Source of the DNA: Fomitopsis serialis | Lineage: Eukaryota > Basidiomycota > Agaricomycetes > Polyporales > Fomitopsidaceae | Reading direction: 5' to 3' | Assembly (NCBI RefSeq): GCF_022376445.1 | Contig: NW_025955596.1 | Coordinates: forward strand, 1-19,280 | DNA length: 19,280 bases | In this document: one piece after another, positions 1-8,948 of the stretch | Layout of the letters: every line of letters begins with the position of its first letter | How positions within the stretch are numbered: position 1 is the first letter of the stretch | Notes under the pieces: generated by a model | What the model saw: the letters and a program-made list of their open reading frames with translations, nothing else | The model's database searches: none | Told to the model about the DNA's origin: nothing | Position numbers and translations under genes: made by a program

Positions 1-1011
1 GAGATCTTGGCACAGACATAGCCCGTGATCGCCCAGGGAGAACACTTTCCTAGACTTTGACCATACTGTTCAGTGGCCTTGGTGTGGCCCAATCTAGAAC
101 GAACGCTCGCGGGTCCGAGCCCAGCAATCTGAAGTGAATCGGCATCGAATGCAAGCCCATAAGTAAGCATGATGTCGTGCGTTCCGAGCCAGGAGCGCGT
201 TCTCGATCCGAATCTACTACGCTGGACGTACCAACACAACGAATGGTGTTAGACTCGAGTGTTCATACAGCGAATAAAGAGCAGCGAGTGTGCCGAGACT
301 CTGGAAGAACCACCGTTCGCTGTGAAACCATAGGAGTATACATGCACATACTGTGCGTAAGCTATAGCGGGCCAGATGCAGACTTTGTAGAAGCAGATTG
401 ACCAAGGTACGCGGTACTACGCGCACGGATTCTTTCGGCGGCCCCGACTCGCGGTTTATCTGGGCACTTGGCCTGACAGCAGGTTCGACATGGCGAGACT
501 AGGCCTGACAGTCAATCACGCGTACGGTCGATAAATATTGCACATAATTGTTGGCCAAAGAGTACACCAACGAGTTCGATATGTCCATCGACGCGGTCGT
601 CAATGCGCCTTGTTCGAGGCTGCGGGTGGGGATCTGACAGCAATTGAAGCTGTGTATGGACTAGGATTACCACTGGCACTGATTTAGCACTGTTGTAGTC
701 CTGCCACGCCATGTGTGCATTCGCCGCCGTCTCGCTCAGTCTTTGCAGCTGCCCGCGATGCATATGCATATCATTGTATAACCGGCGCCCTCCTGGCCGG
801 TCGCGGTGACGGCAATTGTGATGACTCACCTGGAATAGCAAGTCTGTGGGCATGGCAGCGTATAGGAGTAGCCGTGCGAGGGGTATGCAGCTAAGAGGGA
901 TATAGGATACATCATAGAACTGTTGCTCACTAGGGAAGACGGTGCAGAGATGATGGACGAGCGAAGTTGGATGCCCATCAATATATGCGAGGGCGCTCAA
1001 GGTAAGCTGAG
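1..1011. other. Left-edge region without a secure gene
   Basis: I recognise no gene here. The best coding hint is on the minus strand: the frame between 512 and 1000 is open for 162 codons. It contains a plausible phase-0 intron at 749-829 (donor GTGAGT, acceptor GCAG) joining a short exon that starts with ATG at 853 to a stretch reading LQRLSETAANAHMAWQDY. That piece has a helix-like composition, but I could not match it to a family, and the remainder of the frame looks unstructured. It could be the end of a gene, or chance. Confidence 0.2.
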
Positions 1012-1075
1012 GTAAGTAACTGGATAAGTAGTAAGCGGCTAGTGATCGCTTAACTTACGTTCAGTTATCTATTAC
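1012..1075. repeat. Imperfect inverted repeat (hairpin)
   Basis: The left arm (about 1012-1036, ending GTAAGCG) and right arm (about 1046-1075, starting CGCTTAACTTAC) are imperfect reverse complements of roughly 25-30 bp around a 9-nt spacer, GCTAGTGAT. Matching blocks in order include GTAA, TAACTG, a TAAG core and TAAGCG, with single-base bulges between them. It sits about 220 bp upstream of the tRNA gene. It could be a remnant of a small inverted-repeat transposon or a structured transcript end; nothing in the sequence decides between these. Confidence 0.5.
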
Positions 1076-1293
1076 AGTATTTGTTCTATTTAATGTCGCT
1101 CATAACAATCAATGCTACTTTCTCCCTCCTTCCTCGTCTCGGTCGCTGCGGACGTCCATTAGCCATGGCTTCAGGGGTCGTGTATAGTAATCTTTGGAGC
1201 AATGAAAACAATAGAATAGGGAGGGAAAAGCCCGTCTAAGTACCCATTACCCACCTGATCAGCATACTTGACTCAAATTCCGCGAGGTTATTG

Positions 1294-1698
1294 GTCACTT
1301 TGCCGGAGTGGTTAACGGGATCGCCTGCTATCGATGATTGTCAGCGGTTGAGCTTTGCGGGCGGCGGTGACGGGTGGCCACGGGTGACGTGGACGGCAGG
1401 TGGGTGGCGGGGACGACGAGGGGCAGGCACGAGGGTGGCGCGAGGGGAAGAGCAGGGTGGCGGGCAGACACAAGGGCGACTGAGCGAGGGCAAACAGGCG
1501 GGTGGCGGGACGAGGTGTGGACGACGGGCGGTGACGTGGACGACAGGCGGGTGGCGGGAACGACGACGGGCAGACGAGGTGGGCGAGGGAGAGAGCGACA
1601 TGGGCGACGAGGACGGGGCGTGAGTAGGGCTGGGTAGGGTATGAGTGATTCGAACGACCGGGAGATAGCTCGCGGGTGTTCGAATCGCCCAGGTGACG
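1294..1698 (+). tRNA. tRNA-Ser(GCT) with a very long intron (about 1331-1643)
   Basis: This is a nuclear serine tRNA for AGY codons, split by an unusually long intervening sequence. The 5' half (1294-1330) gives acceptor strand GTCACTT, then TG, a D-arm with CCG pairing CGG and the G13-A22 mismatch typical of serine tRNAs, anticodon-stem strand ATCGC, and loop CTGCTA with anticodon GCT at 1327-1329. The 3' half (1644-1698) gives loop base A38, stem strand GTGAT (pairs ATCGC with one G-T wobble), a long variable region as expected for serine (24 nt here, longer than usual), a T-arm GGGTG-TTCGAAT-CGCCC, acceptor strand AGGTGAC and discriminator G. All seven acceptor pairs form. The T-arm contains a good B box, and TTTTT follows three bases later. 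The intron starts after position 37, where nuclear tRNA introns sit, but about 313 nt is far beyond the usual size. The exact 3' splice point is inferred from pairing. Confidence 0.82.
1363..1620. repeat. G-rich degenerate minisatellite inside the tRNA intron
   Basis: The plus strand is strongly biased towards G with very few T. A 44-bp unit at 1383-1426 recurs at 1530-1573 with four mismatches by eye. The core CAGG(Y)GGGTGGCGGG begins at about 1397, 1453 (shortened), 1495 and 1544, giving a drifting period of roughly 42-56 bp. Several frames stay open through it on both strands only because stop codons are rare in this composition, so I do not call a protein here. Clustered G-runs at about 1401-1434 could in principle form a G-quadruplex. 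Confidence 0.75.
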
Positions 1699-1700
1699 TG

Positions 1701-1705
1701 TTTTT
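1701..1705 (+). terminator. RNA polymerase III terminator (T5)
   Basis: A run of five T residues begins three bases after the tRNA discriminator base. A short T-run just downstream of the mature end is the standard RNA polymerase III stop signal, and its presence supports the tRNA gene being transcribed as a unit despite its long intron. Confidence 0.75.
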
Positions 1706-1951
1706 GCTATGTAGGACTGTTTGGCACTCTGAGAGAAGGTGAGAACTCTTCACCATACGAGGCGCGCGTAGTGGCGCGCATATTGCCTCATTGGGATGCA
1801 CATATACTTTCCAAATAGGGGTCGCGTTGCGCGTTTCGGAAACGCCCGTCCTGCCAGGCACGTGACGGACCGCTCACCGGAATCTGGATTTGACCTGGAT
1901 GCAACAAGCACGGCAACCTTTTGAAGTACTCGGTGCTGGAGCTCAACAGCA

Positions 1952-3523
1952 ATGTCAATGAGCACGAAGTACGCAAATCTCCCCGACATCGTGAGCTGCA
2001 TGATCCTCCACATCATGTTTTTGCTAATAGTCGCCTGGGACGGCCGATCGCAGGACACGGCTCCGGACGTCTATGAGACTGAGGATGCGTTCCCCGCCTC
2101 TCATGATAGTGTATGCTATGTGTCGGCATTCGCGACGCGGCAATACTGAACAGATGCGCTCTAGAAAGGCGATTCAAGTGATGAAGAGCTGGGCCTGACA
2201 GCCAGGCCAGCAGTTCGCGGCAAGAACGGAGAGACGGGTGGGCGCGAGGAGCTGGACGGCACTCACCTGAGCCCAGAGGAGGCCAGTAGGAAGTTTCGAA
2301 AAGCGGAGAAGAGTACGTCCCATGAGCTCACTCAACATACATCACATTGACGGCTTGCGCTATCCGTGTTTGTTGACACGGCTGTACAGAACATCACCGT
2401 CCACGGATACAGTATGTCTATCCTCCATCCCCGACTTCCGACACGTCGCCGCCATCAACGCCCTCTGTCACTCCTGCCCTACCACTGTCGTACAGACTTC
2501 GGATGTTGCAAACCGAATTGTCTACTCTGGAGACCGAGTTGGCAGACCCATCAAATCCACTGTTGCAGAGGGAACGAGAGGCAGGACATGACCCGGGCGA
2601 GCTGATCCGGGGAATGGTGGATGTGAAAAACCGCTTGGGCAAAATCACCAAGGTGAAGGAGGGCAAGGGAAAATTGGTCAGTGTTGTTCTCGGGGAAGAC
2701 TCGGCGGACGAACAAGATGGCGCCAGAGGAACCGTCGGGGAGGGCAAGGATGTTGGCAAGCGCGTTCTGTCCGATCAAATCGTCCCGCTGTCGACGAACA
2801 CCGGAGCACCTGACGTCAAAGACATTGTCGAAATGGACCGTCGCGTCGGTGAACTGGAGAAGAGTGTTGGTGCCTCAAGCACTGCTCTAGATGAGGTGAG
2901 CCGTTGATGGGATCCTTCCTTCCCCTTGATTAATTTAGGTTTTATCTGCATAGCTCTCTCCATTGCCACCGCCGCTTCTGCCTATGCTGACTCGCCTCAA
3001 TGCACAATTAACACTCCTCACCCAACCGCGCCACGTCGACTCAATCTCTCGTCGTCTGAAATTACTTCTGTCCGACCTCGAGCGCGTGTCCAGCGCCAGT
3101 GCTCATCCACATGGTTCCCAACGCCGGCAGTCATCCCATCACGCACCGACCCCTGCATCGCCGCATCCCGCGGCATCCAGCGGTTCCGCTCCTACAATAC
3201 CCGCGGCACTGTATGACCAACTCACACCAATTCTGACACGTCTTGCACCGCTTCTGCCACATATACCCCATGTTCTCACTCGCCTCCGCACCCTCTCTGC
3301 CCTTCACACATCCGCCGCTGGTTTTCAGAATACCCTGGAGAGTCTCGAGGAGGAACAGAAGAGGGTTCGAGCAGTGTTGGAAGAGCTCGAGCGCGCTGTG
3401 AATGGCGTTGAGAGCAGCATCAAGGAGAACGAAGAGGTCATCAAGAAGAATGTGAAGGAACTAGATGACCGAGTTGAGGATGTAGGACGGAGAGTAGACG
3501 AGTTACGCGTTAGCAAGGGTTGA
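1952..3523 (+). CDS. JNM1: Dynactin subunit p50 / dynamitin
   Basis: The product is the p50 (dynamitin, DCTN2) subunit of dynactin. It forms the shoulder that links the p150 arm to the Arp1 filament and so couples cytoplasmic dynein to cargo and to nuclear movement. The exons I infer are 1952-1990, 2054-2110, 2165-2312, 2390-2895 and 2954-3523. All phases agree and give 439 residues, close to the animal protein at about 400. Evidence for the family: the N-terminal signature KYANLPDI followed across the first intron by PDVYETED; an acidic DSSDEEL stretch; the helix SYRLRMLQTELSTLETEL; EMDRRVGELEKSVG; and a C-terminal coiled coil (about residues 360-435) rich in E and K that ends near ELRVSKG. 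The first ATG at 1952 has a second in-frame ATG two codons on; either could start. Donor/acceptor of intron 2 has a close alternative (an AAAG acceptor at 2169) that would change two or three residues. Confidence 0.93.
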
Positions 3524-5501
3524 CCGGATCGAGCTACCACCTGTCTGTGCCGGTTGACATACGATTCCATTGCTTTCGTGTATTGTATCCGTTCCTGGTA
3601 GTCCTTGTCTCTTCAGGTGCGTCAACATCCGATGTCGACGGAGAGGCCCTGGCATTGGGTGTACCTCCAAGGTGTATGTGGCTCGGCACTTACGTCTTTC
3701 AGACCAATCTTCTTATTGTGCATGCTACGACGTGCGGTAACGTACAGCATTGCTATGGCAGTCGTCGTTTCGACTTCCATTCCATCCCCCATAGCTGTTG
3801 ACAGTTGCGGATGAGATAGCATATAGAATCGGGATACCGCCTTTCTACAGAGACGACGGGCATTGGGCAACATAGCCGTGGACTGACATAAGTTTGTCAA
3901 GTCAACATCTGGTTATTCTAGCAAGTCAGGCAATGCTCGGCCTGAGGACAAGCATGTCTGGTTTCTGTTCCGATGAATTTGGAGGACCGCGACGTCTGCC
4001 AACTGCCAATGTCGCCAGTTCCGCTTGTCCTCTCCGCTGCAATACTACCACTGGTAGGGCGGTCCGCACAACTGACCGTTGACAGCCCCGTGTAAGATTC
4101 TGCTTTTTGTTGAACCAGTGTCGCTCGATGACGATGCCGCCATGAGGTGTAGACTGTGATCGGCGACAAACGCCCGTTAATAACGACATAACAGGCAATT
4201 GAATGCTATCCCTTGTGCATGGCACTACGCTTGCGGGTGAAGCACGAATGCTTAGTTTCAAATAGTACTTTATGCGTAGTCAGACATGCGCGAAACAGAC
4301 AGCACATAGAGAAGGGGTCAAGTTTCAGGATCGGTCCGGCGGTTCAAACGTATGCGTATCATGCGTCACGGTACCAGCTCCTTTTCACACATCTCGACAT
4401 TCAATTGAAGCATCTGGCCGATTGGGCACTGCCTCATGAAGGTGATAGGATCTCTTGGTGTGTATCTACGAAACGGGATCTCGGAATTAAAGCCAGGGGC
4501 AGCGATTGCGACTGCACCGACTCATGCCGCGACGGAACTTGCAGTGCCGCACGATAACAGTGGCCAAAGGTATTGAAATACTTCCGCTGTGCTTATGAAC
4601 GCCGACAGAGCGAGGATCTGAGTACTTTCTGAGGGACACTCGGCCGTAGTATACGTGGTACATACGGAACACTCTGACGCAAGCTGAGCCGCAGTGCGCA
4701 ACCGCTGGCTTTCACTGACTCGGTGGTCGTCACATGATCGATAATCTACCTTTCATGGCAGTCGTTGAACGTTACGAGTCCGAGTCAGTACGCGCGCAGT
4801 GACTCCAGCTGTTCTTCGTGCTTCGTGAAGTCGACACTTGCGATTCATATACAAATATTGGCATGTGCTTTTCCTCGCTGATAGGGCTTACGCTTTCTTC
4901 CCAGGCATCAGAAGAAGCGTACCACACAGTGTGCAAACGGTGGCTCGTTTATTGTCGTCACGGCAGGCCATCCTAGGATCCGCACATAATATGGAGTCTA
5001 CTTCCGAGCCCGACGCAGCTACTGCGCCTGTCATGCACCAACAGTGCTTGTTTCACGCATTATCAATCCTTTGATTAAGACGTCGCAGGGGAGCTTCAGC
5101 AGTGCCCGCCCACGGCGGTCGACCCGCATAGGATGACTCGGAACTGATCGAGAGTACTCCCTGAGGTAATGTTCGCTTTGCTCGCACACATATTCTGATG
5201 TGCTGTCATAGTGGCCGCTAGCCGAATCAGCGGTACTTGCGTACGCATCCAGTGGTCTGGACACTTGGTTCCCCGGACCGCCAAATCGTGGTATCCCGGG
5301 TTGTTGAGCTGTGCACTCATTGACTCACAAGGACAAGCAGGCTTAGAGACCATCCTCGGGCGCGAGCGATTTCCTTTATAGTGTGTACCACCCTTCAAGC
5401 TCCCTCATATTCTCTCTCCCATACTCACCACATCTGCTCCTTCGAGCCTCATTACGAGCTTTGGTATAAGAACCGCCAAGCTTAGCTACGAGCTCCACAT
5501 A
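3524..5501. other. Gene-poor interval between JNM1 and the dsRBM gene
   Basis: Open frames here are short (at most about 114 codons), sit in several overlapping frames and show no recognisable domain, signal peptide or phase-matched intron chain. I see no tRNA arms, tandem repeats or terminal inverted repeats. The last 100 bp (about 5399-5501) is pyrimidine-rich on the plus strand and looks like promoter and 5' leader of the next gene; a TTTATAG motif at about 5376-5382 could act as a weak TATA element. Confidence 0.5.
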
Positions 5502-5855
5502 ATGTCTGAACCCGATCGTAAGTAGCGAATCACCCTCAATTATGTTGACTCACTAACCATGTCAATAGACTGGCGCATGAGACTCAACAACTACCTGCAA
5601 GGCAATGGTGGCCCCCGCACATTGAGCTGGGAAGTATATCAATCTGGCCCATTACACCAGCCTGTGTGGACGGCGGTGGCCTATGGTGAGTACTGTGCAT
5701 AATACTTGCCAATACCGCGCCAGAGACTGACTGTGTCTTCAGTCAGAGGAGTCGAGTATGGAAGAAGCACTGGTTCCAGCCAGAATGCTGTCAAGGAAGA
5801 GGCGGCGCGACAAACGCTTTCTGCCCTTTATCACGACCGTGGTGTGCGGGGCTGA
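5502..5855 (+). CDS. Small single-domain double-stranded-RNA-binding (dsRBM) protein
   Basis: The product is an 81-residue protein consisting almost wholly of one double-stranded-RNA-binding motif, a fold that grips A-form RNA duplexes. Exons are 5502-5517 (only 16 nt), 5569-5685 and 5743-5855; phases 1 and 1 agree. Motif landmarks in order: helix 1 with RMRLNNYLQ; strand region LSWEVYQSGPLHQPVWTAVAYV; then GVEYGRSTGSSQNAVKEEAARQTLSAL, which carries the G-x-G-S-x-x-x-A-(K)-x-x-A-A pattern of the second helix that contacts the RNA. No catalytic or second domain is attached, and there is no membrane segment or signal peptide. Intron 1 has GTAAGT and a CTAAC branch-like site. A further intron-like segment lies in the 3' untranslated region at 5881-5938 (GTATCA, CTAAC, TATAG). 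Similar stand-alone dsRBM proteins are known from mushroom genomes, with unclear roles. Domain call is strong; function is open. Confidence 0.88.
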
Positions 5856-8139
5856 CCGCGAATGCCCGCAATTCCTGTAGGTATCATTTCACGAAGACTA
5901 CCCAGTCTTGTCATTTGTCTCCGCTAACACCCCTATAGTCAGTCGTGTACATGTGCTTTGTATCTGCTCTGCTGTTCTCGTCGCAAGGACCACCACCATA
6001 ACGTACCACTACTTTATGCTATTTACGCTATCATATTGACTCTGACTCATGACTTCCATGGACATTTGTTCTACTATACTTGTATCGATCGCGAGCTATA
6101 GGCACCCGTACCGCATAGACTCTCTAGTCGTTGTCCTTGGTCTGCGCCAACTGTGTTATTGTATTGCCCGTCTCTGCATGTACTCTACTCCTAATTGTAC
6201 CACCTCGTATATTTAGTTGGGCTGTTTCTGACACCGGCCGGGCCCCTACCCATTGCCTACCCGCGTTCATCGGTGCTTGACCGCGCACGGGTTGCCAATA
6301 TTTGCGGACCATGATGTATGTTCAGCGTATGGTGGCCCCACACTTGATCGCCGCCCATGCATCCCATGGCAGGTGAACCATATGCTGCCGCTGTGCAAAC
6401 GTCATCCACACGCTGCGCCGTCGCTTCGTATCCCCGTCGCGCTCATGTCTCGTTTTCCCTACCAAGACCCGAGTGCGTCCATGGTCCGAACTGAGAGCGC
6501 TTGCACGGCTGCGTGAACGACATCGACCGAGCTGCCCTTCCTGATCGCATGGTTCCGACAAGACTGACAGCTCGTGCCACAGGATCATGCACATGGTTGA
6601 CAAGATCTGATCGGTTGGCCGTAACGGCCTCTATTGCGACTGCGGCCCTCTGCGGTCTGCAGCAAACATGTGCACCTATCAGCAGTTAGTACAGTTGCCG
6701 GGGTGGCCCGGAGGTATCGGCTGTGGGTCCGAATAGCTTCGCACAAACTAAGCTGCGATCGAGCAACGCATAACACCAAGACTGAACGACTTTGCACGGA
6801 TCGCCGCCCCAATCGGGACGTTGACCGCAGTAAGACACAGGGCTTGCGCACGCGCGTTGCCCTCGGCAACGGCAGCATTGGTCAACGCGAGCTCCTGAAC
6901 GTGTTGCATAGGCAAGCGCACACCGAACCGTAGCTCAGATGCGACTGCCTGACAGTGGCAATTTGTCGTCCTCGTCATAAGTATTTGATCCCGTTCAAAC
7001 AAAGGTCCACATAACATACGCACCGCAGCTTTTGACAGAAACCACCATTCTCTACGGCGGTGATAGATAACGTGTGGCATTACTAGGCAATGCCATTCAT
7101 TAATCACTTCGGCGCTTACTGGTGCATCGAGCACAGTACGTGCAGTCCAACCAGTGTACAGAGGGATGCATGTCGTCTGTTGCTGGTGACGTATGAGTAC
7201 GATTGCTATTCATTGGGATGCAGCTGAAACGAAACATGCCTGGCTGTGATTCAAAGAACCAATCAATGATGATCTGGGGTCGACATCTTACGACACTCTT
7301 CGACGCTCATGCTTTACTAGTAGATGAGTTGACACGCACGCTCGCCTGCCAGAGTTCTCTCTCATGAACGAAGTGCACTTCATACTCTTTCATCCCACCT
7401 GTGATGTTGTAAGTGAGTGGTCGACCAACACCGCGCTCAATATGTTTACTACCCACCAACATCTCGGACGGGACGGAGTCGGCGACCAGGGAGTCGTTTG
7501 TAATTCGAAGATGAGACTGAGTGCGACGTATCGGACGTACACCCAAGGATGATTCAGGACTATTCTGCGCGATGCAAGCTTGGGGTAGTCTTCAAAAAAC
7601 AAGACTGAAGGGCAGCGTAAGAAAGGTGCACTGGCCGAGATCACCGCATGAACAGTGTCAGCTTGAGTGGGTTGTCCACGCATGGTGGAAATATAAGCAG
7701 ACATACCTTGCCGTACGCGATCATATTGCGGTCCAAATGTGTGCAGCACGAACGTCGAGGGAGAGACATTAGCCCGGGAAGTACTGCTTGCCCCCCGGGC
7801 CCTGAGTCACAGTGGCAAGTGTCCTTGAGTCTCCTCGGGTTCCCCGCTCAACGCAGCGTGCGTCGCCGCCTTCTCCGCTATTACCAACATGCCTTCAGTA
7901 GGCTTCCGTGCTATCACGTTGGTGATTATCATAGGGAGGGCGTATGGTGCACGTCTTCCGATCTATCATGTGAGATAACATTAAGCAAGCACGTTGCCGA
8001 ACCCAAGCGTGTGGGCCTGACAGTGATGCAGGCAACGGATTGAAGCGGAATGACCGCGCTTCTCGTATTGCACCCAGAGTGCCCAGGGCTGCCCAGGGTA
8101 ACTTACCGATGGGAATCACGAGCGCGCGTCTGACCGGGA
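5856..8139. other. Gene-poor interval downstream of the dsRBM gene
   Basis: After the 3' region of the dsRBM gene (to about 6110) I see no gene I can support. Many frames of 60-130 codons are open on both strands but they overlap each other, lack recognisable motifs and do not link through convincing introns. No long direct or inverted repeats were visible by eye. An old, decayed mobile element is possible but I have no positive evidence for one. Confidence 0.45.
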
Positions 8140-8718
8140 TATAAAATGACTGAATGCCCCAGTGCCGCTAGCTGAGGGCCATAGCTACCAATAGCTACGC
8201 GGTAGACCCGGTCACCATGCGCTTCTCTTCCAGCGTCGCATTCATCCTCATCGTCGGCGCCACCTTCGCGACTGCGCTGCCTCAACCTTGCGACCCACAT
8301 GTGCCTGCGTGCGGGCACGAGGATGGGCCTGAGGTCTAGGGACAATCCCAGACAACTCAGTTGTGATGGACATGGATCCAGTGAGTGGCTTCGTGTCAGC
8401 GCGAGCCAATCGAACTGACCCTGTAGAACGAAGCGCGGTGAAGAAAAATGACTGAGACGGAGGACTTGCGGCGCAACGTCTTCTGTAGCGAGGCTTTGCG
8501 AGGAGTGGGGTGGGAGAGCGAGCTCTGGGTCTTGCAACGGTTGTGATTTGAGGTCGACAATGATTTCATTCTCACCCACTAGACCTGCCATTGCGCTGTG
8601 CGTTATATCAGATCGACCAAGAGGTAGTGAACGTACCTTCGGGCCTGAGTTCCTCCTCCACGCAATGCAGCGCAAGTATACGGCAGCGTGGATGTGAGGG
8701 TGGAGCGCAGCTCGATAC
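8103..8718 (-). CDS. Unidentified spliced reading frame (partial)
   Basis: I do not recognise this product. On the minus strand, a frame from 8718 to 8637 (preceded by acceptor CTACAG, reading ...LHCVEEELRPE) joins through a 52-nt intron (8585-8636, donor GTACGT, acceptor GGCAG, phase 1) to a second frame reading GENEIIVDLKSQPLQDPELAL. The second frame stays open to a stop at 8103, though it may end earlier near 8421 at a GTCAGT donor-like site. Phase agreement and the tidy intron length are the support. The start exon is unresolved; ATGs at 8806 and 8932 are candidates. The part below 8421 overlaps the secreted-peptide frame on the other strand, so at most one of the two readings is likely to be real there. 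Confidence 0.28.
8140..8146 (+). promoter_or_regulatory. TATA box of the small secreted-peptide gene
   Basis: The motif TATAAAA begins 77 bp upstream of the ATG at 8217, a sensible distance for a fungal core promoter with a short leader. The start codon lies in the favourable context GTCACCATGC. Together they support the plus-strand reading of the short coding region. Confidence 0.55.
8217..8339 (+). CDS. Small probable secreted peptide (40 aa)
   Basis: The frame encodes 40 residues: a short basic start (MRFSSS), a hydrophobic core (VAFILIVGATFATA), a plausible signal-peptidase site after ATA or ALP, and a mature part of about 20 residues, PQPCDPHVPACGHEDGPEV, with two cysteines. This is the pattern of a secreted peptide with room for one disulphide. 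The C-terminus is not a CAAX box, so it is not a typical basidiomycete pheromone precursor, and I recognise no family. A TATAAAA box and an ideal start context precede it. An intron-like segment at 8381-8426 (GTGAGT to TGTAG) may lie in its 3' untranslated region. Against it: it is short and a minus-strand frame is open across the same DNA, so it could be a chance frame. Confidence 0.5.
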   Translation: MRFSSSVAFILIVGATFATALPQPCDPHVPACGHEDGPEV

Positions 8719-8948
8719 CTGTAGCGAGACAGCCTCGAAATGGCGTCTCGCCGTTTCCTATTATGGTATCTACGCTGTGAGTGGTCATGACGACGGTGAA
8801 CAACATTATCTATATGCTATATCGACAGAAGTGCGAGACTCGAATGACGCCTGGGCAGCGATCGTCAGTCACACTCCGGCAAACGACAAAAGACTCACCT
8901 GAACTTCTCTCCAGCCGAACGAAGGACCCAACATGAACTGCAGCCCGC

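Noticed and set aside
1291..1623. Long open frames on both strands across the G-rich block
   Set aside because: They follow from the near absence of stop codons in repetitive G-rich DNA and lie within the tRNA intron; the translations are low-complexity.
471..8025. Recurring short motif GCCTGACAG at about 471, 503, 2193, 6947 and 8015, suggesting element ends
   Set aside because: The copy at about 2193 lies inside a dynamitin exon, the flanks do not match and there are no target-site duplications, so chance recurrence is the better explanation.
3524..8139. Possible decayed transposon in the gene-poor stretches
   Set aside because: I could see no terminal repeats, transposase or reverse-transcriptase motifs, or repeated segments; a genome self-comparison would be needed.
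8217..8339. Mating pheromone precursor
   Set aside because: The peptide lacks a C-terminal CAAX box and has a signal peptide, which lipopeptide pheromone precursors of basidiomycetes do not.
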